A stretch of DNA of 64,000 nt from Lumbricus rubellus (Eukaryota > Annelida > Clitellata > Crassiclitellata > Lumbricidae): NCBI GenBank assembly GCA_945859605.1, contig OX243825.1, positions 31,000,726-31,064,725 of the forward strand, given 5' to 3'. Position numbers and translations under genes: made by a program. The notes beneath the pieces were generated by a model. The model was not told the origin of the DNA. It saw only the letters and a program-made list of their open reading frames with translations, and ran no database searches. Positions 1 through 9,986 of this stretch are shown piece by piece (position 1 is the stretch's first letter; every line of letters starts with the position of its first letter).

Positions 1-640
1 CACAGCCTGTTGATAGTATATCAGCCTATACCTATACCCCCGGTAGTGAATTAGGCTCCAATACACAGCCTGTTGATAGTATATCGGCCTATACCTATGC
101 CCCCGGTAGTGAATTAGGCTCCAATACACAGCCTGTTGATAGTATATCGGCCTATACCTATACCCCCGGTAGTGAATTAGGCTGTAATACACGGCCGTAA
201 TAGCTGCCTGTTGATAGTATATCGGCCTATACGTCACTGTATATATATGTGTGGCCTGTGTATATTTATGAGCCTAGCATAACCCCCTCATAGTAAATGA
301 AGAGCATTTAGGCCTACTATAGAGGGGCGCAAGATACATACCTATTTTCACCTCGCTGACGGAGCACATAAATATGCCTGTAGGCCTATAACAGTCTATT
401 TAGCATTGACCCCGATAGTGAATCAAGGATACACGGCGTTAATTATAGGCCTGCCTGTAGGCCTATAACAGTTTATTTAGCATTGACCCCTATAGTTAAT
501 CAGGGTTACATGGCGTTAATGATAGGCCTAGCAGCCTGTATATGCTATATGTATGCCTGTATATAGGCTATATACGTGGACCACCGATAGTAAATTAGGC
601 ATATATGAGGTAATTGACGCCTGTAGAGCGTTAATACTTA
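1..640. repeat. Satellite-like tandem repeat, 63-bp unit
   Basis: Three near-identical copies of a 63-bp unit begin at 1, 64 and 127; each contains cagcctgttgatagtatatc and ccccggtagtgaattaggct. The array then degenerates into longer related units. A pair near 376 and 448 shares gcctgtaggcctataacag. No coding potential is visible. It may continue left of the window. Confidence 0.85.
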
Positions 641-827
641 ATACACGGCGCCAAAATGGTGCTTTGCAAGGTTAAATACTTACTTACTTACTTACTGACT
701 TACTCAGAGGATACCCTCTTTGGATATATAGTACATAAACCCATGACATTATACCGTCCTCTTGTGATGGTGTGATAGTCTTTGGTAGCCGTCAGCGAGG
801 TGAAAATAGGTATGTATCTTGCGCCCC
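324..827. mobile_element. Segment bounded by perfect 39-bp inverted repeats
   Basis: Positions 324-362 (starting GGGGCGCAAGATACATACC) recur as the exact reverse complement at 789-827. The outward ends begin GGGGCGCAAG, the form expected of a DNA transposon terminus. I see no convincing target-site duplication, so the true ends may differ. The interior holds the degenerate part of the satellite. Probably a non-autonomous DNA element; superfamily unknown. Confidence 0.5.
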
Positions 828-844
828 GCGGAAGTAAATGTATA

Positions 845-1275
845 CCAATCCAGCTTATATTCCATACCAATAAATACCTCCATCCACGTTCTATTTCTCG
901 CTCGTTATTTTAGTCAATCCAGCTTCTATTTCATATATGAAAACACCCTCATCCAGCTTCCATTTCTCATGCTTTAATCTCGTCAATCCAGCTTATATTT
1001 CAGACATAGAAATGCCTTCATCCAGCTCTTAATTCTCATGCTTTATTTTCGTCAATTCAGCTTCTATTTCAGACATAGAAGTAAATTAATCCAGCTCTTA
1101 TTTCTCATGCTTTATTTTCGTATTTCTATGTCTGAAATAGAAGCTGGATTGACAAAACTAAAGCATGAGAAATAAGAGCTGGATGAAGGTATTTCTATGT
1201 CTGAAATAGAAGCTGGATTGACGAGAATAACGAGCGAGAAATAGAAGCTGGATGAAGGTAGATATAGGTATGAAA
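845..1275. repeat. AGCTGGAT repeat array arranged as an inverted repeat
   Basis: From 845 to about 1110 the units read as aatccagcttctatttc (minus orientation). From about 1115 to 1275 the same units read as gaaatagaagctggattga (plus orientation). Units alternate between 'ggattgacgaaaataa' and 'ggatgaaggtatttcta' versions, giving dimers of roughly 72-76 bp. This is the same core found inside the foldback elements further right; no terminal repeats are recognisable here. Confidence 0.8.
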
Positions 1276-1301
1276 AAAGCTGGATTGAACAAATTCGCGG
1301 T

Positions 1302-1402
1302 ATCGATCGTGCGCGGTAACGATCGTGCGCGGTATTGAAAATCGCGGTATTGTATGCGCGGTATTGTATGCGCGGTATTGTGTGCGCGGTATTGACCGGA
1401 TA
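1302..1402. repeat. Short tandem repeat, TGCGCGGTATTG type
   Basis: About seven copies of a 13-15 bp motif (gcgcggtattgtat and variants such as gcgcggtaacgatcg) lie end to end. It directly follows the AGCTGGAT array and may be a terminal repeat domain of the same element. No duplicated flank is seen. Confidence 0.7.
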
Positions 1403-1785
1403 CCGTATACCTACTGACTATAGATGTCTGTACCACACAGGATGACTGTCCTACACAGACTTAGTGTTAGAATTTTTTATTATTATTTTTATTAGTTAGA
1501 TTTGTGTCTGTGTCCTAAGGATGAATTTCCTAACTTGTAAACGTTTCTGAGGGAGATGGTAACTCTACAATGATCAAAATTAATAGGTGAATCCGTCTGA
1601 TAAGAGCATGCGAATAACCCAAACGCCATCTTTTCCATTACGCGATCCGTTTAAAAGTCACGCCATTCTGTCTGCCTAGCGACATAACACATGTCACATA
1701 GGCATACACTATACTGTAATATTATTATTATTTTCAGCAGGGTGCCGAAATGGGATAAGAGCCATAAGAAATAGAAGCACGCTGA
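1403..1785. other. No recognisable gene
   Basis: AT-rich sequence. The short open frames here have no family resemblance I recognise. There is no repeat structure beyond a short attatta run. Confidence 0.6.
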
Positions 1786-1979
1786 GTGTATTTTTAGAGC
1801 TAAAGTAGAAGCTAGATGCATGTTGAAATACATGAATGAAAATCATCAGTCCAGCTTCCATTTATGCTTAAACAATTCACAAACCCAGCTTGCTATATTT
1901 CATCAATACGTGTTGTGTGTTACAGTAAAATAGGCCTAGTTGTCCGTAGACGAGTTGTCGGTAGACAATTGTCGTGAAA
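1786..1979. mobile_element. Right-end remnant of a 15-bp-repeat foldback element
   Basis: Two inward AGCTGGAT units are followed by agttgtccgtagacgagttg and gtcggtagacaattgtcgtg and an end gaaacc. This is the right terminus of the class-1 foldback family described at 15,975-16,584. The matching left terminus is not recognisable upstream, so this copy is truncated or rearranged. Confidence 0.6.
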
Positions 1980-2079
1980 CCCCTCTGAATGGGCTGATTG
2001 CAGATTGAGCTGGGTAGGCCTACTATAATTTTAATTCACCCGAATTAATTTCGAAATGATTTCAGTGACGCACATACAC

Positions 2080-2290
2080 GCTTTTATAAATCCGACTTCT
2101 ATTTAGGTGACAAATATTTTTCATCTACCGTTTATTCAAAAATTAGTTTCCATCAGTCCAGCTTCTATTCAAGTAGCAACAAATGCTTTTATCCATCCAA
2201 ATTCCATTTAAATAACATTTTTTCATCGATCCAGCTTCAATTTAAGCAAGAACATTTTCATCGCTCTATAGCTTCCATTTCGGTAAATGA
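2080..2290. repeat. Degenerate AGCTGGAT array (minus orientation)
   Basis: About five units of the type ccagcttctatttaagtaac, spaced 35-45 bp apart, end immediately before the long hairpin at 2,301. No terminal inverted repeats recognised. Confidence 0.65.
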
Positions 2291-2300
2291 TTTTGTGTCA

Positions 2301-2389
2301 ATTCGACTTGAAGACTCTATTGTACACGATACGGATATAATAATAAATATTATATCCGTATCGTGTACAATAGAGTCTTCAAGTCGAAT
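2301..2389. repeat. Perfect hairpin, 41-bp stem and 7-nt loop
   Basis: Positions 2,301-2,341 (starting attcgacttgaagactctat) are exactly reverse-complementary to 2,349-2,389, with loop aataaat. Because of the palindrome the same peptide appears in open frames on both strands; these are artefacts of the symmetry. It could be a minimal palindromic element, a hairpin RNA precursor or an assembly foldback. Confidence 0.9.
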
Positions 2390-2662
2390 AATATTATTAT
2401 CTTTATTGACATTCAATCTGACAAACCGCAGAATGATTACAGGTAGCTTACAGGTTATACGAAATCGGCCCACTGTAGCACGACACGCAGGTCGGCTTTA
2501 CAGCAGTGGGTTCGGCTTAACACTATTGGCATAAGAGCTGGATCACTCCTGGTTCGGCCAATCCAGAAGTGGGAGGGGCTATCTTACTTTCAGCAGAACT
2601 CGAGTCAAGCAACGCAACCGCAAAGCGCCAATGGCAGCTAACAGAAACTTTTATAAATTAAT

Positions 2663-2744
2663 GCCCTGAGCGAGGCTTGAACCCGGATCGCGATAATGAC
2701 AACTCAGTTGATCGACCAGCGCTCTCTCCACTGAGCCACGGGAC
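2663..2744 (-). mobile_element. tRNA-like Pol III promoter (tRNA-derived SINE head)
   Basis: On the minus strand there is an A box TGGCTCAGTGG (2,728-2,738) and a B box GGTTCAAGCC (2,674-2,683), correctly ordered. The D-stem pair GCTC/GAGC is present. The anticodon stem and acceptor stem pair poorly, so this is more likely a tRNA-derived SINE head than a working tRNA gene. The SINE body cannot be delimited. Confidence 0.55.
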
Positions 2745-3145
2745 CCCCCATACATTTAGCACTGAAATAAATTCGAAATTAATTCTGTTGAATAAAAAAT
2801 ATAGTACATTGAACTGTATTATATATGCCAAACTAATTTTTTCGAGGGCAACGGACTCTGTTGTCATAGGTCCTCGTCAAATCTGAATCTAGTCAGCAGC
2901 TTTCCGCTTATTCCCTAGGTGGTAGTAGCATCGAAGATCCAGCTGATACTTCACTTGTTTGAATGTTAATATTTTAGTTCAACGCCATTTTTATCTCTTC
3001 ACAAAGAAGCGTCTTGTTAGAGATTTATTCGTTACAAATGATAGGTTTGGTGAGTTAAGCCTCTATGTAGACTTACAACGATAATTTTTATAAAATTTTA
3101 CGATAATTATTTTTTTTCTCGGTCCGACTTCTGTATTGGCATAAG
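2745..3145. other. Zinc-finger unit leader homology; no gene seen
   Basis: Contains a diverged copy of the leader found before the other zinc-finger units: ccctaggtggtagtagcatc near 2,915, then caacgccatttttat and gtgagttaag. Elsewhere the equivalent reads ctctaggtggcagtaacatc and acgccattttttt. It may be promoter or first-exon sequence, but nothing proves this. Confidence 0.45.
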
Positions 3146-3560
3146 CGTATGCGGACGTTTCGTCAACGAACGATTCGTCACAAGGAGTAAATTGAATAAA
3201 TCCAGCTTCCGTTTAGACACGCGTTCAATTCTTGGTTCAAACATCTATTTGGGCAAGAACTATGCTTCGCATTTCCAACTTCCATTTGGAAATTTTTTTT
3301 CCATCGTTCCAGCTTCTATTTAAGCAAAAACTACGTTTTTTTTATCATTTTTCCGCTAAAAACTATGTTTTTTCACTAAAAAAGTATCTTTCAGCTATGA
3401 AATTTTTCCATCAATCCCACTTCCATTTCAGGAAAGCATATTTTCATTAATCCCGCTTTCACGTTACAAGAATTCTTTTCATCAATCTGTTTTTACTCAA
3501 CCACCGCTTGACGAATCGTCCGTGGACGAAACGTCCGCGAACCGGCATACGTTATTTCAG
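3146..3560. mobile_element. Foldback-type element with GGACGTTTCGTC ends
   Basis: The left end near 3,148 reads gcggacgtttcgtc followed by aacgaacgattcgtca. The right end (3,510-3,557) contains the reverse complement: tgacgaatcgtccgtg, gacgaaacgtccgc, cggcatacg. The repeats are built on 15-bp units. The interior holds several minus-orientation AGCTGGAT-type units (ccagcttccatttaga, ccagcttctatttaagc). No target duplication is evident, so the outer limits are approximate. Confidence 0.5.
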
Positions 3561-4394
3561 CTTTCATTCAGGCAAGAATTGCTTTAATCAACCCAGCTTC
3601 TATTCCAGTGACAACTTTTGTTATCAATCCAGCTTCTATTTAAATAACAATAATATGTCACATATCCAGCTTCAATTTCAGCCAGAATCCTTTTCATCGA
3701 TCATACTTCCATTTAAGTAAAAGTTATTTAATCAGTCTTTGCTTTGCGAGAATTCTTTTCATCAATCCATTCTGTATACGACCAAATTTTAAAACCCGTG
3801 TTATGGCGAATAATTTATTCTGCGTAGGCGATAGAATTGTCATGGAGTGAACATTATCAATGCTGTGACTCAAGATACGATATATAATCTATGGACTGAT
3901 GTCACTTCCTGCATTTTTGCGAATTCCTTTAACTCCAATGAAAACTATATTATAGTGCAATGTTCAACTCTATATCTTACTAAGTATTTTTATTTGTTAT
4001 CAATAACCCAATGCTCTTGGTGCAAGGAATTCATCTTCATCACTCCGACTTCCATTTCAACGAACGTTTCGTTTCATCAATTTGATTTATGTTGCAGTGC
4101 AAAGATTCGATCCAGCAGTTAGAAAAGATGAATGTTGGCATACTTTAAAATAGTGGAACACATTCAATGAAATGAAAGAAGGAAAAACGTTAAAATTAAG
4201 TTTTACCTTTATTTACGCTACAATAGAATTTGAATCGATGAGAAGAATTATTTTCAGAAACGTCATACAAAGACACACAATGGAAAAAAGTCATACAGAT
4301 CTGCAATTTGTGTGACAAATGTTTTCTCAAAGAAATTCACTGACTTAGCATATCATACAAGTATCCAGAATGGAGAAAAGCGATTGGAATACAA
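3561..4394. other. AGCTGGAT units and decayed 5' zinc-finger exon of ZF-1
   Basis: 3,561-3,780 contains more minus-orientation AGCTGGAT units. Around 4,080-4,120 the words gcaaagattcgatccagcag match the leader of ZF-3 near 11,775. From about 4,257 (possible acceptor attattttcag) the sequence resembles finger coding DNA (atctgcaatttgtgtgacaa, tgcaatctgtgcac) with the frame broken repeatedly. Confidence 0.5.
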
Positions 4395-6287
4395 GTGCAA
4401 TCTGTGCACAAAAAGCATTTGGATAGTTATCTAGTATGCCTCACAATAATCCAGACGGGAGAAAAGCCGTTCACATGTATCATTTGTCATCCTGAAGCAT
4501 TTAGATTGAAGGGTATTTTGAAAGACCGCAAAAGAACACACACACTGAAGAAATTTCTCACTGAAGAAATGTCACACAAATGCAAATTATGTCGCAAAAC
4601 ATTTCGACGTATGTGGAATCTTCTTTGCCACACAATGACCCACACTGGAGAGAAACCATTCAAGTGTGATATGTGCAACAAAGCATTTGCACATAAGATT
4701 ACTCTAGTACGCCATACTAGAATCCACACTGGAGAAAAGCCATACTCATGCCATGTGTGTCGCAAAACATTTACTTCTGCTGGTGGTTTGAAGCTCCATG
4801 TTAGAACACACACTGGGGAAAAACCGTACAAGTGCAATCTATGTGACAAAGCATTTACACAAAAAGGTCACCTGGAAAACCACACAAAGACCCACACTGG
4901 AAAAAAGCCATACCCGTGCAATATTTGTCAAAAGTCATTTAAATCAAAGCCAGCTCTTGTATATCATACAAGAACCCACACTGGAGAAAAGCCCTTCATG
5001 TGCAGGTTTTGTCAGAAAGTATTTAGATGTAAGAGTCGGCTGGCAGATCATGACAGAAAGCACACTTCGGAAGAAACGTCATACAAATGCAAGTTGTGTC
5101 ACAAAATGTATGCATATGGAAGTAGTCTGCGTTATCATGTTAGAACTCACACTGGAAAAAAGCCATACAGGTGCAATACTTGTCAAAAGTCATTTACATC
5201 AAAAGTAGGTCTTGCATACCATACAAGAACCCACACTGGAGAAAAGCCATACCAGTGCAATATTTGTCAAAAATCATTTGCACAAATGCCGGGCCTTGCA
5301 CACCATGCAAGGACTCACACTGGAGAAAAGCCACACCAGTGTAATATTTGTCAAAAGTCATTTACATCAAAAGTAGGTCTTGCATACCATACAAGAACCC
5401 ACACTGGAGAAAAGCCATACCATTGCAATATTTGTCAAAAGTCATTTACATCAAAAGTAGGTCTTGCATACCATACAAGAACCCACACTGGAGAAAAGCC
5501 ATACCATTGCAATATTTGTCAAAAGTCATTTACATCAAAAGTAGGTATTGCATACCATACAAGAACCCACACTGGAGAAAAGCCATTCTTGTGCCTTGTT
5601 TGTCAGAAAGCGTTTAGAAGCAGGTATCTTCTGGAAGAGCATGTAAGAGCCCACACTGAAGAAACTCCATACAAATGCAAATTGTGTCCGAAAATATTTG
5701 CAATTAGAAGTAATCTGCTTTATCATGAAAGAACCCACACTGGACAAAAACCATACAAGTGCAATATTTGTCAAAAATCATTTTCATCAAAGGCAAATCT
5801 TGCATCCCATATCAGAAGCCACAGTGGACAAAAACCAAACAAGTTCAATTTAGTTCAAAAAGGTGTCAATCTGAAACTGAGCATGAAATCGAAAACAATG
5901 AAAAACTTTCGTAAAGACGAGTTATGTGATAGCGTGAATGAAAATTGCCATTTAAATATTGCAGTTCGCAAGATTCATTCTGAACACATTTATGATAATG
6001 TTCTTAATAAAAAAGAGTCGATGCCACTAGAACAATTGTCTCAAGATTTGGATCAAAGTATAAATCCGTGTTCAAGTGAACAATTTATGCATTCTGACAA
6101 TTATTCCGTAATATGCGACAATATGGATGACATCAGTTTACGACCTTATGGCTGTGGATATTGCGATGAAGTGTTTGAATTTGAAGACGAACTTATGGAT
6201 CATTGTGATGATCACTACCGGGATGTCCCGCAGAAAGACGGTTTCCTTGAAGGGACTGCAATGCGACTTCTGACTTACTATCCATGA
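4395..6287 (+). CDS. ZF-1: C2H2 zinc-finger protein, 15 fingers plus C-terminal module
   Basis: Predicted nuclear DNA-binding protein of 630 residues. Residues about 24-50 are a degenerate finger. From residue 61, 15 complete C2H2 fingers repeat every 28 residues with TGEKP-type linkers, ending near 475. Fingers 8, 10, 11 and 12 are almost identical (helix TSKVGLAYH), evidence of recent 84-bp unit expansion or conversion. After a 100-residue polar region comes the family's C-terminal finger (GCGYCDEVF..., about 585-608) and the tail MRLLTYYP. The frame opens at 4,395, but Met59 at 4,569 (MSHKCKLC) matches the start position in ZF-3, ZF-4 and ZF-7 and may be the real start. No KRAB, SCAN, BTB or ZAD domain is visible. 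DNA target unknown. The frame is intact, so a working gene is likely. Confidence 0.88.
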   Translation: MQSVHKKHLDSYLVCLTIIQTGEKPFTCIICHPEAFRLKGILKDRKRTHTLKKFLTEEMSHKCKLCRKTFRRMWNLLCHTMTHTGEKPFKCDMCNKAFAHKITLVRHTRIHTGEKPYSCHVCRKTFTSAGGLKLHVRTHTGEKPYKCNLCDKAFTQKGHLENHTKTHTGKKPYPCNICQKSFKSKPALVYHTRTHTGEKPFMCRFCQKVFRCKSRLADHDRKHTSEETSYKCKLCHKMYAYGSSLRYHVRTHTGKKPYRCNTCQKSFTSKVGLAYHTRTHTGEKPYQCNICQKSFAQMPGLAHHARTHTGEKPHQCNICQKSFTSKVGLAYHTRTHTGEKPYHCNICQKSFTSKVGLAYHTRTHTGEKPYHCNICQKSFTSKVGIAYHTRTHTGEKPFLCLVCQKAFRSRYLLEEHVRAHTEETPYKCKLCPKIFAIRSNLLYHERTHTGQKPYKCNICQKSFSSKANLASHIRSHSGQKPNKFNLVQKGVNLKLSMKSKTMKNFRKDELCDSVNENCHLNIAVRKIHSEHIYDNVLNKKESMPLEQLSQDLDQSINPCSSEQFMHSDNYSVICDNMDDISLRPYGCGYCDEVFEFEDELMDHCDDHYRDVPQKDGFLEGTAMRLLTYYP

Positions 6288-6439
6288 GCAAAGAGATTTT
6301 GATTTATTTTATATTATTGTAATCTGCCAGTTTTACTTCAGCAATATTAATGATTGAAGTTTTAGATATTCTGACAATTATTTTTGCATTTTTATTATCA
6401 CCGTATGTTTAAAATGGCCTTGCTTCTAAACATTTAACG

Positions 6440-7085
6440 TCAGAATGCATGCCTCATCTAAGTGCTGTATGGCTTTATGTAGATTGGCTTAGGGACTATC
6501 TAAAAGGCAGACAATTTTATCAAATGGTATCTAGGCTGGCTACCGTAGGTATCACCTGCAGTGTGCCACATGACTCTATATTGGGCCCATTGCTATTGCT
6601 AATGATATTTTGAATACTTAGAGTCTACTCCAGTTCATTATGTTTTCTGAGGACAAAAATGTTGTTATGTACAATAACTGTTATAGAACTCTGGAATAAG
6701 CTAAATGTTGATTTGGAGAATGCAGGTAAATAAACGGCTCAAAGCTGACAAAGCACATAAGCTGTCTCGTAACCATGAAAAATTAATTGCATCCTGTTTT
6801 GCTTGACACAAAAAGTTTCCAATTTTGATTATAAAAATGTATGTTAATACCGACAAGCAGAGTATTACTAGAGTGTCTTCTACTAAATTCCTCTTGGTGC
6901 ATATAGATGAACTTTCATCTTAGAATGAATATAATTATAACTGTTATATCTACAACGATGACTAAAAGCATAGGTAGGTCCTAAAATGATCTGTTATCAT
7001 TATGTTCATCTGTGACTAAAATGCTAATTGCTCTTAATTATCAGGTGTCAGAAATCCTATAATCTTACCATGAAAACTATTAAGT
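6440..7085 (+). pseudogene. LINE reverse transcriptase fragment, decayed
   Basis: Broken frames encode recognisable RT pieces in order: YLKGRQ, then CSVPHDSILGPLL (the GVPQGSILGPLLF motif region), a fragment over the catalytic motif reading FSED, then RVSSTKFLLVHID. Frameshifts and stops are numerous. The same fragment follows ZF-4, ZF-4b, ZF-3, ZF-5 and ZF-6, so it was present before the zinc-finger units duplicated. Confidence 0.75.
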
Positions 7086-7687
7086 TTTTAAAAAGAACAT
7101 CATTAGGCTACATATTTATGTTTCCAGGATTCCATGCATGGTGAGCAGCGAGAACGCAGCAAGGAATTTTAAGAGCACGGAGAACGTCGTTCCCACTTGT
7201 TTCCTCCTACTTTAAACACACGTGCGTCCAATGTCTGCTGCTTTAGTTCGTAGCTATAACCCTTCGTTCTGCACCTAGTGCGAGGCTTTTGTTCCCTAAA
7301 CCTGTCAGGCTGTCATCGTGTGCATGGCTTTCGAGATCTGGGTAGCATGGCCGGTTTAAGGCATGTTCAGCATGTTCGGCCGAACAGAGGCCCCCACACT
7401 TTCGGGGCTCCCCACACATTCGAAACAAACATTTTGAGGGGAAAAATGGTATATTTTGACGAAATTTCGACCAAACGACTAAAAAATCATCACTTTTCGA
7501 TCGAAGATCCCAAAAAAACTTCCGAATAGGGCCTCCACATTTCTTAATCCGGTAGGCCTGACCTGTATTTCCATCAATCATCTGGATCTTGTAGGCCTGT
7601 CTACTTAAGGTTGATTCACCGGTGTTTTTCAAGCTCCCGAAGACCTGTTTGTATCACAGTAGTTGGACTATAATAGGCGCCTCTGGG
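7086..7687. other. Unassigned, with a possible short inverted-repeat element
   Basis: A segment about 7,350-7,555 begins ggccggtttaagg and ends ttcttaatccggtaggcc, partly complementary, with aggcccccacac and gggcctccac inside. This suggests a small DNA element, but no target duplication was found. Remaining sequence unrecognised. Confidence 0.3.
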
Positions 7688-8323
7688 CAGTGCCGGCGCT
7701 AGGGTACCGGAGGCCCCCCCCCCCAAAAAAAAAACGTGGGGCCCCCCCCATACCTTGAGCTGTCATCTCAGCAAAATTTCTCATAATAATTATAAGTGCT
7801 GAAAGACATGGTGTAAGAGTGTAAGACTTCAATAAATGTCTCCTCCCAATTGTTAAATTTTTTGAATTTCCACGCTGCAATTGTAGAATGTTAAGCAGTC
7901 ATCTTTACAAAATTACTCATTTTTTAATGCTGTTCGTCGTGGTTTAGGACCTCAGAGTGTCCCCTCTTCATTGTTTAAATTTGTCCGATTTGCCAACTTT
8001 AATGGTAGCATTTATAGGCTGTCATCTTTAAAAAATTGATTATTATTGATCAATGGACAGTGGATGATACTTATGAAATATTTGTGAAATAGTGGGGATA
8101 CAAGGACTCCGTCCCAACCACAATTTGTGGGGCCATGCCCCTGTCCACACAACCCAAGTCTCTTTTTTGGTTGCGTAATATTATTTTGTAGGCCTATGCT
8201 TTGCGTTAAAACATAATTCGGTGCGCGGTTTCAGGAATGAACCGTCATGAAAGGTATAATTACCAGCTATAATTGAGGCCCCTTGCAAACTTGAGATCAG
8301 ACACGCACCAAGGACATCTGGAA

Positions 8324-8817
8324 TAGGGTGGAGTGAAAAACACGAAAATCAGAATTCGGCAACGTAACAGCAATAAAAAGTTGTCTAATGGTATGGGGAT
8401 CAAGAAATCTCAAAAAAGTTTTGAAAAATATTAATGTCTTCGTTTGCCACCAGAGGGCCAAAGTTTCGAGAAATTGTCTTTTTTAAAGAAAATTTATGGT
8501 TTTCTTATGAAATATTGTTCATGCAACACAATTTACCACCACACAATATACCGTTGGAAAGAGCTCTTAAAACTGATTAAAATGTTGTATTAATTTTTAG
8601 AATAGTCCCATATTTCTAGAAGATATTAACTTTTTACGATACCCCACATTCGCGACATGTCGCTATGCCTGAAAACTGTAGAACACTAATAACTTTTTAA
8701 TCCTTTGAGATATTTCAACTTGTGTATATTGTGTGGTGGTAAATTGTGTTGCATGAACAATATTTCATAAGAAAACCATAAATTTTCTTTAATTTTCGTG
8801 TTTTTCACTCCACCCTA
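8324..8817. mobile_element. hAT-type MITE with 8-bp target duplication
   Basis: Termini TAGGGTGGAGTGAAAAACAC and their inverted complement (ending cactccaccctA) are flanked by an exact 8-bp duplication atctggaa at 8,316-8,323 and 8,818-8,825. TAGGG ends plus an 8-bp duplication are classic hAT features. Both halves also contain tatggttttcttatgaaata in opposite orientation, so the element folds back. It has no coding capacity and is nested in the larger hAT-like element. Confidence 0.85.
8447..8460 (+). promoter_or_regulatory. CTCF-like motif in the hAT MITE
   Basis: ccaccagagggcca matches the vertebrate CTCF core CCASYAGRKGGCRS at 12 of 14 positions by eye. CTCF is conserved across bilaterians (established knowledge). 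Whether this site is bound is unknown; a chance match is possible. Confidence 0.35.
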
Positions 8818-9199
8818 ATCTGGAACCCTACACAGGGTTTAATGTTTGGGCCTCACGCAGGTTTTCTTTTGGAGCCTCATCCAGTTAGCAATTAGAATAA
8901 GTTACAATTTATAAATGTTGTGTTTGAGAAAGTGGACGAAACTGCCTGAGTTAGTTTAAATGGCTTTGCTTACGTCAAAAATCAGTATGGCCGGTATGAC
9001 GTTTGAATTAGGTCTGCTATGGCAGTGTCATATGGTTAGTTGAGGCATGCACCAGACCGGATCTGGAGCCTCAAATAAATGCGCCGGTTTAAGAAATATA
9101 CAGTCACAAATAAGCATAATGACCAGCTAAATTTGGGGGCCCCCTGGGGCCCCTTTAAACTCGGCCCCTCCCAAATGGGGGGCATGGGGGGTGCTAGCG

Positions 9200-9453
9200 C
9201 CGGTGTAAAGGTTTCAGTTTACCCCCTTCTAAACATTACCCCCCTGAAAACTGTAAATTGGACCAATCATCGCATTTATTGCACTAAAATAATCGGAAAA
9301 ATCATCCCTCTTCTTGTTTTGGTCTGAAGATTTTCATCCGTCATCCCACTTCGTGGTTTGTTATCAAAATTTTCATCTGTAACTAAAATACTAATCGCCG
9401 CTGAAGTTTACATGGAAAAAATGGCGTCGAGGCTATTATTTTTTTCGGATCAA
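9200..9453 (+). mobile_element. Left half of the CCGGTGTAAAGG foldback MITE
   Basis: Matches the first half of the complete copies at 34,057 and 50,940, starting ccggtgtaaaggtttcag and ending at ttcggatcaaaata. The right half is missing. The junction with zinc-finger sequence at about 9,454 suggests that a deletion joined the element to the remains of ZF-2. Confidence 0.75.
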
Positions 9454-9461
9454 AATAGTCA

Positions 9462-9986
9462 AACATATGCAAACTGTCTCACAAGAAAACTACTAGGGGT
9501 AATATCGATCCACATTCTAGATTCCACTGTCAAGGAAAGTCAGAGAAGAGTTATATATCTGACGAAACTATTCCGCCAGGTGTCAATGAATTCCAAACAT
9601 CAAAGAACTTTTCAAACTCCAAATTACCTGATGCAGTTACAGATAATTGTCATTTGAGAACTTCAGTTAGGAAAGTCTCCAAACGTACTGAGCCTCGTAA
9701 CTCTTTTGCTGGAAATGAGTTTCTGCCAATAGAAAAACTGCCTCACAGTTTGAGGCAAAGTATAAATCCATGTTCAAGCGAAAAAATGCACTATGGAAAT
9801 TATTCAGTAATTTGCGACGACATGGATGAGTTCAGTTTAAGACCTTATGGCTGTGGATATTGCGATGAAGTGTTTGAACTTGAAAAGGCATTTGAGGATC
9901 ATTGTTATGGTCACTATTGTGATGATCCGCAGAAAGACACTTTTCTTGAATTGACTGCAATGCGACTATTGACTTACTTTCCATGA
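9462..9986 (+). pseudogene. ZF-2: orphan zinc-finger C-terminus
   Basis: One continuous frame runs from one wrecked finger (ICKLSHKKTT, where the second Cys is Ser) through the interdomain region (KNFSNSKLPDA, equivalent to [10 protein letters not shown] in ZF-3) to the family C-terminal finger GCGYCDEVF and the tail [10 protein letters not shown]. The whole finger array that should precede it is gone; an upstream half MITE takes its place. The C-terminal part is unbroken, so loss was recent or this piece is still constrained. Confidence 0.8.

Larger units (their letters stand above)
7688..9205. mobile_element. hAT-like non-autonomous DNA element (outer)
   Basis: The left end reads CAGTGCCGGCGCTAGGG and the right end ctagcgccggtg, its imperfect complement. 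G/C-rich subterminal stretches (ggggcccccc and gggcccctttaaac) face each other. CA..TG termini with GGCGCTAG words suit the hAT superfamily. I could not find a matching 8-bp duplication. The right end abuts a half copy of another element (9,200-9,453), and the interior is interrupted by the hAT MITE at 8,324-8,817. No transposase frame remains. Confidence 0.5.

Noticed and set aside
2258..2534. Two overlapping opposite-strand frames with the same peptide
   Set aside because: The shared peptide is produced by the perfect palindrome at 2,301-2,389.
2663..2744. Functional tRNA gene
   Set aside because: A and B boxes are good but the anticodon and acceptor stems do not pair properly; a SINE head is more likely.
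3847..4122. 91-residue frame before ZF-1 as its first exon
   Set aside because: No domain or splice donor supports it, and its end is homologous to non-coding leader sequence before ZF-3.
4487..4849. Antisense and off-frame open frames over the zinc-finger arrays (here, and around 12,231, 20,923, 35,807, 52,691, 61,140)
   Set aside because: The 84-bp finger repeat keeps several frames open; these are shadows of the finger frame with repetitive Cys/Val/Phe-rich peptides.
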